This document shows positions 11,061 to 23,777 of a stretch of DNA of 30,636 nt, in pieces. Both the position numbers and the translations under genes were made by a program. The DNA is from Hofstenia miamia (taxonomy: Eukaryota > Xenacoelomorpha > Acoela): contig SCFE01000012.1 in assembly GCA_004352715.1 (NCBI GenBank), positions 275,416 through 306,051 on the forward strand. The letters are read 5' to 3'. A model generated the notes under the pieces. The model had not been told where the DNA came from and ran no database searches. It saw only the letters and a program-made list of their open reading frames with translations. The number at the start of each line of letters is the position of its first letter. The stretch's first letter is position 1.

Positions 11061-13515
11061 ATATTTTCAGCAACACTGCTTCATATTGTATTGTAATTTC
11101 TTTAAATTAGTTCTGTAATCAAAATACCATAGATAATTGTTTTGGTGCAATTCATTCTTAATGCCAATAATTCTCAATGCCATTGATTTTTTAAAGTTAT
11201 GGAGACTATTAAACGTAATACTTTGCACAGAAATATTTTACGTGGTTTCAAGATAATGGTCTTCAGAAAATCTCCAAAAAAAACTAAAAGAATATGAATG
11301 AATACAAAACATGCAACACGTAATGAACTCAGTTCATTTTTTAAATTTCGTTTAATTACATTGAAATTTCTTGAAATTCTTTAAATAGAATTAAGGGAAA
11401 GTAGCAAAATTATATGTTAATGTGACATTTCTTAGAGCACCCTCTGGATGATTGAAGTACTATTTTATGCAACATTGTAAGGTTATTGAAATCTTAAGTT
11501 TCGTTTTCCATTAAACCATTTACTGCTTAAATATCAGATGTGACTCATATCCCTAAAATACAAATAATCATGACTTCATATCAATCTGAAACATTTATTA
11601 TAAAACAGATTATTACAAAAAGCTAAAATAACTAATCTAGAGATAGAGTTCTGTTTGAATCAAAGGCATAGCTATTAGAATTGCTCATCTCGAAAATAAA
11701 TATCGGAATTTTAAGAGTAGTAATACCCTCATTCTGAGAATTAGCGGGTGTATTGCCATAGAAGTTTACATAGACAATTATAAAAACGTCCATAGATTAA
11801 CAAACGCATCACATACATAATAATAATTTATTTCTTATATTGTGCAAATATTTGTGAAGCAAATTCTAGTGCGCTATAAAATAACAATATATTTGCTTAA
11901 ATATTGAGTTCAGCTAATTGTAGTTCAAAGAGTTCTGTTTTCAGCAATTTTTTAAAGCTTGATAAAATTTATGCACTTCTGGTATTTGCACTAAAAATGT
12001 TGAACATATAAGTACCAGTATTTGAAATTGATCTTTTTGATCAATACATTTATTATTTCGAATTTTTATCAAATATTGTCTAGAACTTCTCTTAGTTGAG
12101 TTTTTAAAAGCAAATAAATCATTTAAATAAGTAGGGGCATTATTATGGGCTACTTTGAATTTTTGTATATATAATTTGAATTGTATGCTAAGTTTTCATT
12201 CCTTGTGAATTACGAAATACCAGGAACAATCAAATACATGTATTTTAAAAATAACAACTTGAATGAAGAATGACGCCATTGAATATATAAGGCCCTTAAA
12301 GTACAAATGCATAGTGTCCATTTTTAGAGATGTTTTCTATTCATGATTTCCTTATTCAGAGTAGAAGATTTATATTTTTTAAGAAAAAATTGAACAGCAT
12401 TTTCAAGTGTTTGGCTGTGAACTATTCATTGATGTAAAAAAATAAGCATCACTGCTTCCTGAGCTTTTCATTAAACAACTTAGTGTATAAATTTCCAAAT
12501 TTGACTTAGAACTTCTTAAATATTTAGAATGTTTGATTAAATATAATTTTTAGCTGATTGCAAAATAGAAATAGACATTTTTTAACAATATCTGCATTAA
12601 TCATTCAAAAAGTTGAATGTCAGTAATATTCTGATTAAGTTTTCTGTCTACAAAGCATATTCTCAACTTTCATTTAATAAACAATTATTTTAACGTATGT
12701 TGACATTAACCCTATTTAGGTTGCGGGAGGGGGTAGTTTAGCCCCCTTCACACATGTTTGATAAACTTGAAAAACTTTATTTGCATGAAATTTAGTTTAA
12801 CAAATTTTGGTCTATCCTTTTCTAAGCAAAAAACATGGACAATTTGTAGGTCGAAATTTGGATGAATTTGAATCTAAAATTCTCCTCAGCATTGGCACTT
12901 ATCTTGATTGGTATGGCTTGTCAATGATTGTATATGTTTATAAAGTATATTTCTTTGATTGTGGTCAGGAAAATATCATTTTCGGCTATTATTCAGCTGT
13001 TTGCAAGAGTGCACCTTTAATTTTACACCATCCCAACTTTTGTGTATGTCAAAAAGTGTTGATATGGTAAATGCAGTTTTTATTGAATCTTCATCACTAT
13101 GAAAAATTGATTTCACTAAGGGCTTGCAACTGAATTATTTTCTCACTTAAATATTTTTAAAAATATATCATTTTCAGAAATAGCACTTTTATATATTAAA
13201 ATTATTATTTCTTGCATGCCGTTATTACCTTTTGTACTCATGGACTGGCAATCTGCATTAGTATAAACAAAAATGCGGACATCCGGCCACAAGAAAGTAT
13301 TTGATGAAAAAAATCAATTTAGTTCATGAAAATAAATAAATTTGCCATGTTACTCATTGTTGGTTTATTGAAGCATTTTGCTTTATAGTCAATTGTAAAA
13401 ACTATATTTAAATAAAATAAGGCCATTAAAAATAGACCATCATTGTGCTACATATAAGATTAATTATTTGATGTACATTCAGATACAGAATATATATCGA
13501 AGACTTATACTTTGA
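11061..13515. other. Mostly featureless AT-rich stretch
   Basis: Upstream parts of the TRPM-like relic might lie in 11100-12000 on the minus strand, but I could not recognise them. An 87-codon plus-strand frame (12807-13070) matches no family I know. Near 12728-12745, GGGGG and CCCCC flank TAGTTTAG, a small G/C hairpin in AT-rich DNA. Confidence 0.5.
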
Positions 13516-14507
13516 GACAGAGCATTTCATTACTTATAGAGTCCTCTAATTTGTTTAGTGAATTTTTGAAATAGCAATATACTTTCTTCTTGTATCAAAG
13601 CAAATGGAATGGTTGTAAGGCTATAAAGATTAAGGAAATTTGTAATATTCTTTACTTTGGATATCTAAGACAAAGTTTTAAATCAATTTTCCATTGCAAG
13701 AGTATTTTTTGCACTGCAAGTCTCTAGGCAATGACTAAAGTAAGTAACTTTATTAAGTCAAACGGTAAGTATTCACTAACCCCATGCTCAGGAAAGAATG
13801 TATTTTTTAACAATATCAGTCAAAATCTACTTAGAATTCTTTATCTACAATGCATAGATTAGCATTTTTTAATTTTTAAATTCATACATTAACATTTGAT
13901 TTATTCATATTTTCAAATTTTAATTTATAGAGTATGGTTCTTGTGCAGAAATCTTTCGAAATGGAACATTGATTAAATTGAAATACATTAATTATTTCAA
14001 GAAATTATACTTTTATGTTAAATTTAATAAATTAATATATTTGGAATGGAAAGCAGAAAACCGCGAGTAAGTAAAATAACACAAAATACAGTATGAATTA
14101 AATAAGTAGTTGCTATGCATTTTTCCAAAGTTTTTAAAGCTTTTTATGACATATGCTAATAATTTTCTTCTCAACTTACACGTACAACCAATGTTAAGAA
14201 TGGTACCTAAATCGAATTCTCAAACACAATACGTTATCTTAACACCCATGATATTTATTAATTAACATTCTTCTTGATTCAACTACATTCAATATATTCA
14301 AGAACTGAAAAATTTTAAATTTTGTATATGAAAATTAATCATACTGTTATCAAACTGTGGTTTACCATACTTGATATTGAAATAAAACATGCGGTTAGCT
14401 AAAGACCAATTGGTCTGTTTATCAGCAAGTCCAAATTTTACTCAGCCATGATACACACCCGTAGCCACGGAGGAGGGTTAAAGAGGACGAATTTTTTTAA
14501 TTCAATT
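13516..14507. repeat. Direct repeat B, copy 1
   Basis: Starts GACAGAGCATTTCATTAC and ends TTTAATTCAATT just before a lone N. The whole 992 bp recurs immediately after the N. No coding content is seen. It contains the perfect 14-bp palindrome AGACCAATTGGTCT at 14403. Confidence 0.95.
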
Positions 14508-14508
14508 N

Positions 14509-15501
14509 GACAGAGCATTTCATTACTTATAGAGTCCTCTAATTTGTTTAGTGAATTTTTGAAATAGCAATATACTTTCTTCTTGTATCAAAGCAAATGG
14601 AATGGTTGTAAGGCTATAAAGATTAAGGAAATTTGTAATATTCTTTACTTTGGATATCTAAGACAAAGTTTTAAATCAATTTTCCATTGCAAGAGTATTT
14701 TTTGCACTGCAAGTCTCTAGGCAATGACTAAAGTAAGTAACTTTATTAAGTCAAACGGTAAGTATTCACTAACCCCATGCTCAGGAAAGAATGTATTTTT
14801 TAACAATATCAGTCAAAATCTACTTAGAATTCTTTATCTACAATGCATAGATTAGCATTTTTTAATTTTTAAATTCATACATTAACATTTGATTTATTCA
14901 TATTTTCAAATTTTAATTTATAGAGTATGGTTCTTGTGCAGAAATCTTTCGAAATGGAACATTGATTAAATTGAAATACATTAATTATTTCAAGAAATTA
15001 TACTTTTATGTTAAATTTAATAAATTAATATATTTGGAATGGAAAGCAGAAAACCGCGAGTAAGTAAAATAACACGAAATCCAGTATGAATTACAATAAG
15101 TAGTTGACATGCATTTTTCCAAAGTTTTTAAAGCTTTTTATGACATATGCTAATAATTTTCTTCTCAACTTACACGTACAACCAATGTTAAGAATGGTAC
15201 CTGAATCGAATTCTCAAACACAATACGTTATCTTAACACCCATGATATTTATTAATTAACATTCTTCTTGATTCAACTACATTCAATATATTCAAGAACT
15301 GAAAAGTTTTAAATTTTGTATATGAAAATTAATCATACTGTTATCAAACTGTGGTTTACCATACTTGATATTGAAATAAAACATGCGGTTAGCTAAAGAC
15401 CAATTGGTCTGTTTATCAGCAAGTCCAAATTTTACTTAACCATGATACACACCCGTAGCCAGAGAGGAGGGTTAAAGAGGACGAATTTTTTTAATTCAAT
15501 T
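14509..15501. repeat. Direct repeat B, copy 2
   Basis: Starts at the same base as copy 1, right after the N at 14508. It differs by a handful of substitutions and a one-base insertion (AATTACAATAAG against AATTAAATAAG). Palindrome at 15397-15410. Downstream sequence continues as unique DNA, while copy 1 ends at the N. A collapsed join of two overlapping contigs or haplotypes explains this better than a biological tandem duplication. Confidence 0.95.
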
Positions 15502-17190
15502 GTTGCAAATCTGCTATTAGTATTGTCTTGAAATTCTAAGGTCTATTTTGTCTATATTTTCATAAAATTTTCGCAGGCCTTCGCTCCGCTTTTAGTCACT
15601 TAGTTGATCACTACTAGATGACTCACCTATCAGAAAATCCTGAGTATGCCCATGGATGCAACATAATTATAATGGTTACAGACCTCGTAAAATTTTAGTT
15701 TAAATTATAAAGAAAGTCGGAATTACCATCAACCCCTTTTGAATGCATCTCGACCTCTCTTTGATGATAATGATGCCTAAAGGCCTGCCATGACAAGTCA
15801 TTTTCTACAGAATTTGTCATCATCAAGTGTTTCCAAAACGAGAAAGTTTTCGTCAATGAACTAATGTTATGAGCGCTTCATAATCAGTCGGTTGATGATT
15901 ATGTGGAGATCGTAAGGTTACCAAGTAACAAATTACTGTTTAAGTAGTTACATGCAGTAATATTTTATTGTTCAACTGAAGTAGTTTACATAGCATCGTA
16001 ATATGCTCCATAATAACATCAAATTAATCTGTGCATTCATAAAGCAACAGACATTGACCACTTATGGCTTCTTTCAGTCTATCCAAAAATCTACGGATCG
16101 TAGGTAACATTGCTATGCAACAGGCAACACCCAAATTATATTCTTTATGGCAATACCATTTGAAAATGGTAGTCCAGATGAATTGCAGAACTTTCAGTGA
16201 AGGATAAATTTACTTTAGGTAATGCTCACTAACTAAAAAATTATTCTAAAGGTTGGAGTTTTAATGCATTTTCAAATTTCAATAGCATTTATGAATTTCT
16301 GATTCCTTTCAAAAAAGTATATCGTTGTAACCCATGACGCAATGCATAAATTATAACTGTGATAACCCTTTTCACAGGGATTGAAGCATCAAAACGTTAT
16401 GTGTGCTCTAAGGGGAATTTTTATTAAATAATTTAATGAAACATCTTTCATTATAGAAAGGTTCCCCCCTTTGGAAGGTATAAAAAAATCTTTTTTCATA
16501 AAATCATATGAATTATTCATTTACATAAAATGCTTTTAAGTAAATTAACATGTTCTTAAACTTTATGGAATACGTTTTAAAATATAATAAAATAAGTACC
16601 AACCTTTTGAAAGCTTTAAGTAATTTCTTAGATATTAGTGCTAAGGGTTCCAGATTCCAGCATTCTTTAGATATTTGGACACTTTGAAAAATTCAGGCCT
16701 GAAATGTTACGATTTCCCTTATGATGAAATATCACTTCTCTTTCAAATAAATCAAGAAGAATAATTATAGTTAGCTTTTTTATCAATTTAAACGGTAAAA
16801 CCCTAGCTCTATGGTACAGATTGAGCAAATCAGAGTTAGAGTAGGGTAGGATTAGGCTCGGGCATGGGTGAAAAATTGAAAATTATTATAAAGATTTATT
16901 GCTCTGTAGTTTTACAAAATACATTATTTAAGGTAGGTCTTATGATCAAACATTTTAAGTACTTAAGTTCATTAAAACTAGTCCATTTACATGTAGTGCA
17001 TCAATGGCTCTTTACACCAATTGGGATTTTACTATAATAACTTATATCTATTATTAAAGATCCGATGCAAAATAGTGTATTTCAATATTTATATGACTTT
17101 TTGTATAATATTAGTTTGGCATCCGTCTAAAAAGACTATATTTGGATGACTATGCATTATAGCTTTCTGTTATATAACAATTATAGAATG
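15502..17190. other. No gene recognised
   Basis: AT-rich DNA with only short frames. The 64-codon frame at 17146-17340 overlaps the start of repeat C and has no known resemblance. Confidence 0.55.
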
Positions 17191-17738
17191 TCTAAAAACT
17201 CTAGCAACAGCGCTAATGCAAATAAATCTATCTGGAAGAAAAATTTTCCTTCTTCTCTAAAGCAAAACGAGATACAGGCATTCCAAATGTTGAAAAACTT
17301 TCAAAGCTCACACGTATGCAGACAAATCGCCAAATTCTAGGTAACTTTGCTTTCCTTTTTGGCGAGAGGTGATCATGGGCAGAAAATTTTGTCCCAAATC
17401 CGCCTCAAGCCGTCTCCGATGCTACACAGCCTGTTGTTTAAATCATTTCTATTTTAGCCCATTCTTGGTATCCTTGCCAATTTTTGATTTCCTAGAGCAA
17501 ACTTGGGTAGGTTAAGAAACTAGTGATTATTTGATCAAAAATTGTAGTTCTTGCAGTAAAATCGATTTTCAAAAAGCCATCCCATCAAAAATTTGTAACT
17601 TGCTTTACACAAATGTTGGGAAATAGGACAGTATGTTCTTATTGCTTAATCATGTTTCGAAATTTTTTGACTTTTGATCGCATTACCCTTAGTACGGCTA
17701 TTACTAGCAGGGAACTGTTATTTTATGCACATAGAACT

Positions 17739-17978
17739 CCCAAGTAGCAAGCCATCAATGGAAATGGGCCATTATTGGTCCATTATTGGTGCCATCAATT
17801 TACCAACAATGAGCCATCAATTCACCATTAAAAGCCAATATTTACCAACAATACGCCATTTATATACCAACAATTTGCCTTCTAACATTAATGGTTTATA
17901 TTGGCAAATGGTTGGCCAATATTGGCCAACGATGCCAATAATGGACCAATAATGGCCCATTGATCATTGTTACTTGGG
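17739..17978. mobile_element. Foldback MITE (CCCAAGTA ends), copy 1
   Basis: A 240-bp element with inverted ends: CCCAAGTAGCAA at the left and, reversed, CCCAAGTAACAA at the right. Inside, CCATTATTGGTCCATTATTG at 17769 is mirrored at 17935-17955. The right arm has the 20-bp palindrome GTTGGCCAATATTGGCCAAC (17911-17930), and three ACCAACAAT words lie in the middle. The flanking bases CT/CT could be a 2-bp target duplication, which is weak. No coding capacity, so non-autonomous; superfamily unknown. Confidence 0.75.
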
Positions 17979-18189
17979 CTGTTATTATGAGGTGATGCGT
18001 GTTCATGGCATCCTGTATTTGCGACCATACTGCAAAATAATTTTTCATTTCTATTATGAGAAAGTACGCACAGATTTTCATGGTGGTACTGGTGGAAGTG
18101 CTGTCATTAAGTCAGCATTAGTATGTTGCTTCCATTTTCAATGGACAATGGTGAAATTATAATTGGTTAGGTATTTGATCCAACATGCT

Positions 18190-18743
18190 ATTATATTTGA
18201 GCGATCATCTGAGAATTTTTAAGCCAGCTGAGACCATAACTATCAGTGCGGACAGTAAAATGTGATTGCCTGAGAAGAAACTAACAAAATTTCTTGAGGC
18301 TCTTTATTAGAGCAAGCATTTCAACTTTTGTGGAACCGTAATTGAGTTCATTAGGTTTAAGTTTTCGACTGAAAAACTGTATGGGAGATTCAATACTGTT
18401 AATGAATTGATTTAAGTTAGCACCTATAGCTACAGAGCTGGCATCGCAATCAAACATGAATTCTTTTGAAAAATTTGGCTTGTTCAGACTCGGTAATTTT
18501 TTAAGTTTGGTTTTTAAGTTATCTAGTTCAGTTTGATGTTTCCAATCAAACACTATTTTATTTTTTAATAAATTCGACATATTGATGGCTTTGTCAGAGA
18601 TGTTCAGTATGAATGCTTGGTAATAATTAAAGAATCCTAAAATTCTTTGTATATCTTTTTTGTTATTAGTAAGTGTGATTTTATCTATTGTACCTTGGGC
18701 ATCTTCTTTTAAACTGATTTTATTATACTGTATTTGATGGCGT
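18190..18743 (-). pseudogene. Ty3/gypsy pol fragment, RNase H (copy 1)
   Basis: A 99-codon minus-strand frame reads VFDWKHQTELDNLKTKLKK, FMFDCDASSVAIGANLNQ and QFFSRKLKPNELNYGSTKVE, the RNase H start of Ty3/gypsy polyproteins. FDCDASSVAIGA carries the first catalytic Asp, and the E of KVEMLA the next acidic residue. After a break, HFTVRTDSYGLSWLKN gives the following TD motif. The reverse transcriptase that should precede it is cut off by the lone N at 18744. No integrase follows. Confidence 0.85.
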
Positions 18744-18744
18744 N

Positions 18745-20296
18745 TCTAAAAACTCTAGCAACAGCGCTAATGCAAATAAATCTATCTGGAAGAAAAATTT
18801 TCCTTCTTCTCTAAAGCAAAACGAGATACAGGCATTCCAAATGTTGAAAAACTTTCAAAGCTCACACGTATGCAGACAAATCGCCAAATTCTAGGTAACT
18901 TTGCTTTCCTTTTTGGCGAGAGGTGATCATGGGCAGAAAATTTTGTCCCAAATCCGCCTCAAGCCGTCTCCGATGCTACACAGCCTGTTGTTTAAATCAT
19001 TTCTATTTTAGCCCATTCTTGGTATCCTTGCCAATTTTTGATTTCCTAGAGCAAACTTGGGTAGGTTAAGAAACTAGTGATTATTTGATCAAAAATTGTA
19101 GTTCTTGCAGTAAAATCGATTTTCAAAAAGCCATCCCATCAAAAATTTGTAACTTGCTTTACACAAATGTTGGGAAATAGGACAGTATGTTCTTATTGCT
19201 TAATCATGTTTCGAAATTTTTTGACTTTTGATCGCATTACCCTTAGTACGGCTATTACTAGCAGGGAACTGTTATTTTATGCACATAGAACTCCCAAGTA
19301 GCAAGCCATCAATGGAAATGGGCCATTATTGGTCCATTATTGGTGCCATCAATTTACCAACAATGAGCCATCAATTCACCATTAAAAGCCAATATTTACC
19401 AACAATACGCCATTTATATACCAACAATTTGCCTTCTAACATTAATGGTTTATATTGGCAAATGGTTGGCCAATATTGGCCAACGATGCCAATAATGGAC
19501 CAATAATGGCCCATTGATCATTGTTACTTGGGCTGTTATTATGAGGTGATGCGTGTTCATGGCATCCTGTATTTGCGACCATACTGCAAAATAATTTTTC
19601 ATTTCTATTATGAGAAAGTACGCACAGATTTTCATGGTGGTACTGGTGGAAGTGCTGTCATTAAGTCAGCATTAGTATGTTGCTTCCATTTTCAATGGAC
19701 AATGGTGAAATTATAATTGGTTAGGTATTTGATCCAACATGCTATTATATTTGAGCGATCATCTGAGAATTTTTAAGCCAGCTGAGACCATAACTATCAG
19801 TGCGGACAGTAAAATGTGATTGCCTGAGAAGAAACTAACAAAATTTCTTGAGGCTCTTTATTAGAGCAAGCATTTCAACTTTTGTGGAACCGTAATTGAG
19901 TTCATTAGGTTTAAGTTTTCGACTGAAAAACTGTATGGGAAATTGAATACTGTTAATGAATTGATTTAAGTTAGCACCTATAGCTACAGAGCTGGCATCG
20001 CAATCAAACATGAATTCTTTTGAAAAATTTGGCTTGTTCAGACTCGGTAATTTTTTAAGTTTGGTTTTTAAGTTATCTAGTTCAGTTTGATGTTTCCAAT
20101 CAAACACTATTTTATTTTTTAATAAATTCGACATATTGATGGCTTTGTCAGAGATGTTCAGTATGAATGCTTGGTAATAATTAAAGAATCCTAAAATTAT
20201 TTGTATATCTTTTTTGTTATTAGTAAGTGCGATTTTATCTATTGTACCTTGGGCACTTCTTTTAAACTGATTTTATTATTCTGTATTTGATGGCGT
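18745..20296. repeat. Direct repeat C, copy 2
   Basis: Near-identical to copy 1. Differences include GGGAAATTGAAT against GGGAGATTCAAT in RNase H, and loss of one T in GCACTTCTTTT near 20257. Unlike copy 1 it continues into the reverse transcriptase, which places it as the contiguous version. Confidence 0.95.
19293..19532. mobile_element. Foldback MITE (CCCAAGTA ends), copy 2
   Basis: Same element as at 17739, at the same relative position inside repeat C, so it is the same insertion seen twice and not an independent one. It sits about 220 bp beyond the end of the gypsy RNase H relic. Confidence 0.75.
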
Positions 20297-21130
20297 AGAA
20301 AGATTACTGATCTTTGTAGAAGTTTACACTTTTGGCTATTAATTTTTAAACCAGATTGTTTTAGTAATAATAGTATTTTAACTAGTTTGTTGATGTGTTC
20401 ATCAATTGTTTTTAATGCAACTAATATGTCGTCGATATATGCAGCAATGCTGTCCTCTAGATTGTTATTGGTAGTTTGAAGTATCTTAGTGACATATAGT
20501 TGGAACATAGCTGGGGCGTTGCAAATCCCAAAAAGCCATATAGAGCCACTTGAAGAGGCCGTATGGATTGATGAATGCTGTTTTTTCGATGTCTGATTTG
20601 CGCATGGGGATCTGCCAATATGCCTAACATAAATCTAGTGTGGTAAAGAAAGAGTTTTGGCATGTTGTATATAGCATTTCGTCAATACACTGTAGCAGAT
20701 AAGTATCCTTTTTTGTTATGTCATTGAGTTTTTGAAAGTTGATGCAAAAGCGGTATTTATCATTTTGTTTAATAAAAACCATAGGTGATGCATATGGACT
20801 TTTAGATGGTTGGAAATTCCTTTATTCAACAAATCTGTAATAATTTTTTAATAGTCTTGTTTTAGGTGTTCTGGTATAGGACAAACGGGTTGTCATATTG
20901 GTTTATTGTGAATTGCCTCAATGGCATGGTCTTCACCAATTGGTTTACCAACACTAATGGTGTTATAATTAAATACTGATGAGTGGTTGTCTAAAATGTT
21001 GAACAGCTAGTCTAAGTTAAAGGAAAACAANAAATAATTCATTTGTAAAATGTGTTGAGGATTTAGTACTTACAGGGAAATCGAAAATATCCAGGGTTGC
21101 TGTTGATGTGGAAATTTCGCATCAAATCAA
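19750..21130 (-). pseudogene. Ty3/gypsy pol relic: RT and RNase H
   Basis: Minus-strand order from 21130 down. A pre-RT linker reads NHSSVFNYNTISVGKPIGED. RT follows with SPYASPMVFIKQNDKYRFC, then FQKLNDITKKDTYLL, then FFTTLDL with a stop where 'DLxSGYWQI' is expected, then AYWQIPMRKSDIEKTAF, NPYGLFKWL and the catalytic box AYIDDILVA (YIDD). A frame change near 20257 leads to RNase H (FMFDCDASSVAIGA) and HFTVRTDSYGLSWLKN. These are textbook Ty3/gypsy motifs. Stops and at least two frame changes make it inactive. No LTR, gag, protease or integrase was recognised nearby. The lone N at 21031 lies inside it. Confidence 0.88.
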
Positions 21131-21916
21131 ATTCACAAACTATCAATAGAAATTTCTTAATATCAACAGTATTACATTGTTTGGCTACAAAATTCTTACA
21201 TAGCTAATATGTGTTAGTAAGGCACACGGTTAATTAAGTTTTGATTACACTGTATTGACGTTTGATATTGATAAATATTCATTCATCTAAATGGTTTGAG
21301 GCTTCCAAATCTAGAAGACCCATTACTACAGCAGAAAATTTCTTGATATTTCAAAAACATAAATAAACATATATTTGGATTGGGCTTACATTATCTTTTA
21401 ATTTTCATTTGAACCTGTTTAACAACCTAAATTAAAAGTTTGATGGTTCCAGTACAGTATTGAATCTAGGATTAAAACTCCGGGCACTTCTTCCATCCAA
21501 AGGGTTACTATACCATTTTCCGGCCAATAATGACATTTTTGCAATCAACAATGACATTTTTGCAATCAATAGTGACAATATATTTTTATCTATACATTGT
21601 TTGCATTTGTAAACCTTTGAACCATTGTACAATGTTTACATGTCTTTAATGCCAATGTACCCATGAATTACTATTTATGCTACTTTATGCATAGTAAAAG
21701 ATTATGCATGTAAACTTTTGAAGGCTCATTTCAAAATTTTTGTGGGTATCATAAGTAATTCACTCATTAGTCATTGTAAGATCAAAATTTTCTTCGATAT
21801 TTCAAATTTGAATGTAAATAACCTAACTTTCAAATTTGAATAGCCTAATACAGTGTACTACCTTTTGTCAAAAATCCGCCCTAGTAATTACTATACTGAC
21901 CTCAGCCATGCGCGCA
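21131..21916. other. Non-coding stretch up to an assembly gap
   Basis: No gene seen apart from the small tandem repeat listed separately. It ends in a gap of Ns. Confidence 0.6.
21529..21570. repeat. 21-bp tandem repeat, two units
   Basis: AATGACATTTTTGCAATCAA followed by C or T is repeated back to back, with a decayed third start (AGTGACAATA). The 21-bp period keeps a minus-strand frame open as LLIAKMS repeats, probably by chance. Confidence 0.9.
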
Positions 21917-22073
21917 NNNNNNNNNNNNNNNNNNNNNNNNNNNNNNNNNNNNNNNNNNNNNNNNNNNNNNNNNNNNNNNNNNNNNNNNNNNNNNNNNNNN
22001 NNNNNNNNNNNNNNNNNNNNNNNNNNNNNNNNNNNNNNNNNNNNNNNNNNNNNNNNNNNNNNNNNNNNNNNNN
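21917..22073. other. Assembly gap (157 Ns)
   Basis: Undetermined bases. Sequence right of the gap begins exactly where the duplicated lectin segment begins (compare 25849). Confidence 1.
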
Positions 22074-22649
22074 ACTATAAACTGCACTTACTATAATCTC
22101 ACAATAAATCAAGACCAAAATCCAGATTTTTTGTTATAAACGCGTGTCTATGTTTAGTCTCAGCTTAAAAAAAATAGTTGTAAAAACTATTCTGATTCCA
22201 TAAATATTTGTCAGTTGCCCTCTTACATTTGTAATTGCCATTTAACGAAACAAATATTTAAAGCACAAATTAGAAAAAGTTAATTATTTAAATTTATTTG
22301 AATAGAACAAGCTAATTGAATATTACTCAAATCTCACTAAGTCCAAGCCTCAAACAATGTGTGTACCTTTTCTGCAAAAATTAATAATGTTACACATCAA
22401 AATAGTGCAAATATTTTTGGGTAGTATTGCTGTAACATTAACAACTAGATTCATCAACATTTGTACCGGCACATATGGAAATTTTATGCATTTCTTTTCT
22501 ATTAAAAATGGCAATACTGTAATTTTGAATTTTACGCGAGTTTGATGTTTTCTATAAAATATCCGTCTCGCAACATCAAAATTATTTCCGTATTTTGCAG
22601 ACAAAACCATAAGTAAAAAAATTTAATATCACAACAATTTTGAATCTTT

Positions 22650-22925
22650 ATTGCAAATAGACAATATGTTTGTCTTGCCTCGAGGCGGATCTGAAGCTGT
22701 TTGCAAACATTTCATCAAGTTGACTTTTCATGCGTCCACCAGCATCTTGTATTTCATATTTAACTTATTGTGCTTGGTGTTTAGAGACTGCTTCAAAGTC
22801 ATGCCATTCATGCAATTCCAAATATTTTCGATAGACACGAGATCTGGTGAGCTAGCTGGCCATTAGAGAATGACCACGTTTTGGTCACGAAACCAGTCAT
22901 GGATACATTGGAATATGTGCGCACT
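22650..22925 (-). pseudogene. Tc1-type transposase C-terminal relic
   Basis: The minus strand reads AHIFQCIHDWFRDQNVVIL, a stop, then WPASSPDLVSIENIWNCM and, further on, NLMKCLQTASDPPRGKTN. This is the end of a Tc1-family transposase: an H-x-WF segment, WPxxSPDLxxIENxW, and the terminal MPxRCxxVIxxxGGxTKY-like tail. The expected SPDLNPIENLW appears as SPDLVSIENIW. Upstream catalytic parts are not readable. It lies opposite in direction to the mariner relic that follows. Confidence 0.7.
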
Positions 22926-22984
22926 CTTGTACTGTTCAAGACATCTCCAATTAGAGAAGGTTACTCTGTCTGTATGGCGCATCA

Positions 22985-23497
22985 AGGCAACTTAATGTTT
23001 TTCCATTCATCTTTGAGAAGAAAAAGAATAGTCCGTCCAACTATATTAATGCTAAACGGCGACACTGCACACACTTTTAGTGAGGTAAAATTACTAACAA
23101 ACGAATTTGATAATTATTGAGTCATAAGCCGTCATTTTCCAAAATGTTGGCCTTCTTTCTTGCCTGATCTCAACCCATGCAACTATTGGCTCATGGGCAA
23201 TTTATGGTCCAGTGCTTATAGAGGCAACAATCATAATTTAAAAGATGAGCCACTTAGTCGCCTTATAGATATATAAAAAACATTTCCCTGCCAGACAACT
23301 ATAGCAGCACCATTAAAAATTAGCTGTTGAGATTTATACTTGTTGTAGCTTGATATGATGGAGATTCCAGCAATTTCTATAAATAGAAATATGACTTTGT
23401 TGTGCTATAGTGAATTCCACTTCTGTTTATTTATTTCTTCCAATCTATACTAACTTTTGCTAAATTTGTAACTGACATTTGAAACATCCTGCATTTA
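22985..23497 (+). pseudogene. mariner transposase relic, left copy
   Basis: The plus strand reads LNGDTAHTFSEVKLLTNEF, a stop, VISRHFPKCWPSFLPDLNP, then CNYWLMGNLWSSAYRGN. Family members carry QDGATAHT, then WPPRSxDLxPCDxxLWGYLKxxVY. The Asp of QDGA and the Asp after PC are both Asn here, so two of the three catalytic acids are lost. The element end is visible in reverse as GCAGGATGTTTCAAATGTC near 23475-23493, next to a TA. The lectin start codon is 281 bases further on. Confidence 0.72.
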
Positions 23498-23777
23498 ATT
23501 GTAAATTTTTTTGAGATAAATAAAGGTATTCTTATTACATAGAAGAATTACTCTTTTAGAATTGAAGTGTTTGCATGACAAATAATTAATTTGTGAGACT
23601 TTCATCATATCTATTTTTACATTTGAATATAGTGCAATGCAGACAACAACCTCAGACGTTCCTTTATTATTCGAAGACAGAATGGATTAGAAATTTTCAA
23701 CAAGAAATGAACAGATCTTAAAGAAAATTATTTCTAGATCATGCAAAATCGTACAATGGATTTGGAAGCACAAATTG

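Larger units (their letters stand above)
17191..18743. repeat. Direct repeat C, copy 1
   Basis: Starts TCTAAAAACTCTAGCAACAG and ends TATTTGATGGCGT at the lone N (18744). It holds a foldback MITE and gypsy RNase H. The same sequence restarts at 18745 with a constant offset of 1554 until near the end, where copy 2 lacks one base. Confidence 0.95.

Noticed and set aside
12807-13070. 87-codon plus-strand frame as a gene
   Set aside because: No recognisable domain, begins in AT-rich DNA with no supporting signal; length is within chance for this window.
14403-14416. Perfect 14-bp palindrome AGACCAATTGGTCT as an operator
   Set aside because: No gene is near it; its second occurrence only reflects repeat B.
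21440-21530. tRNA-derived SINE on the minus strand (GGAGTTTTAATCCTA looks like a B box)
   Set aside because: No convincing A box at the right spacing and no cloverleaf could be drawn.
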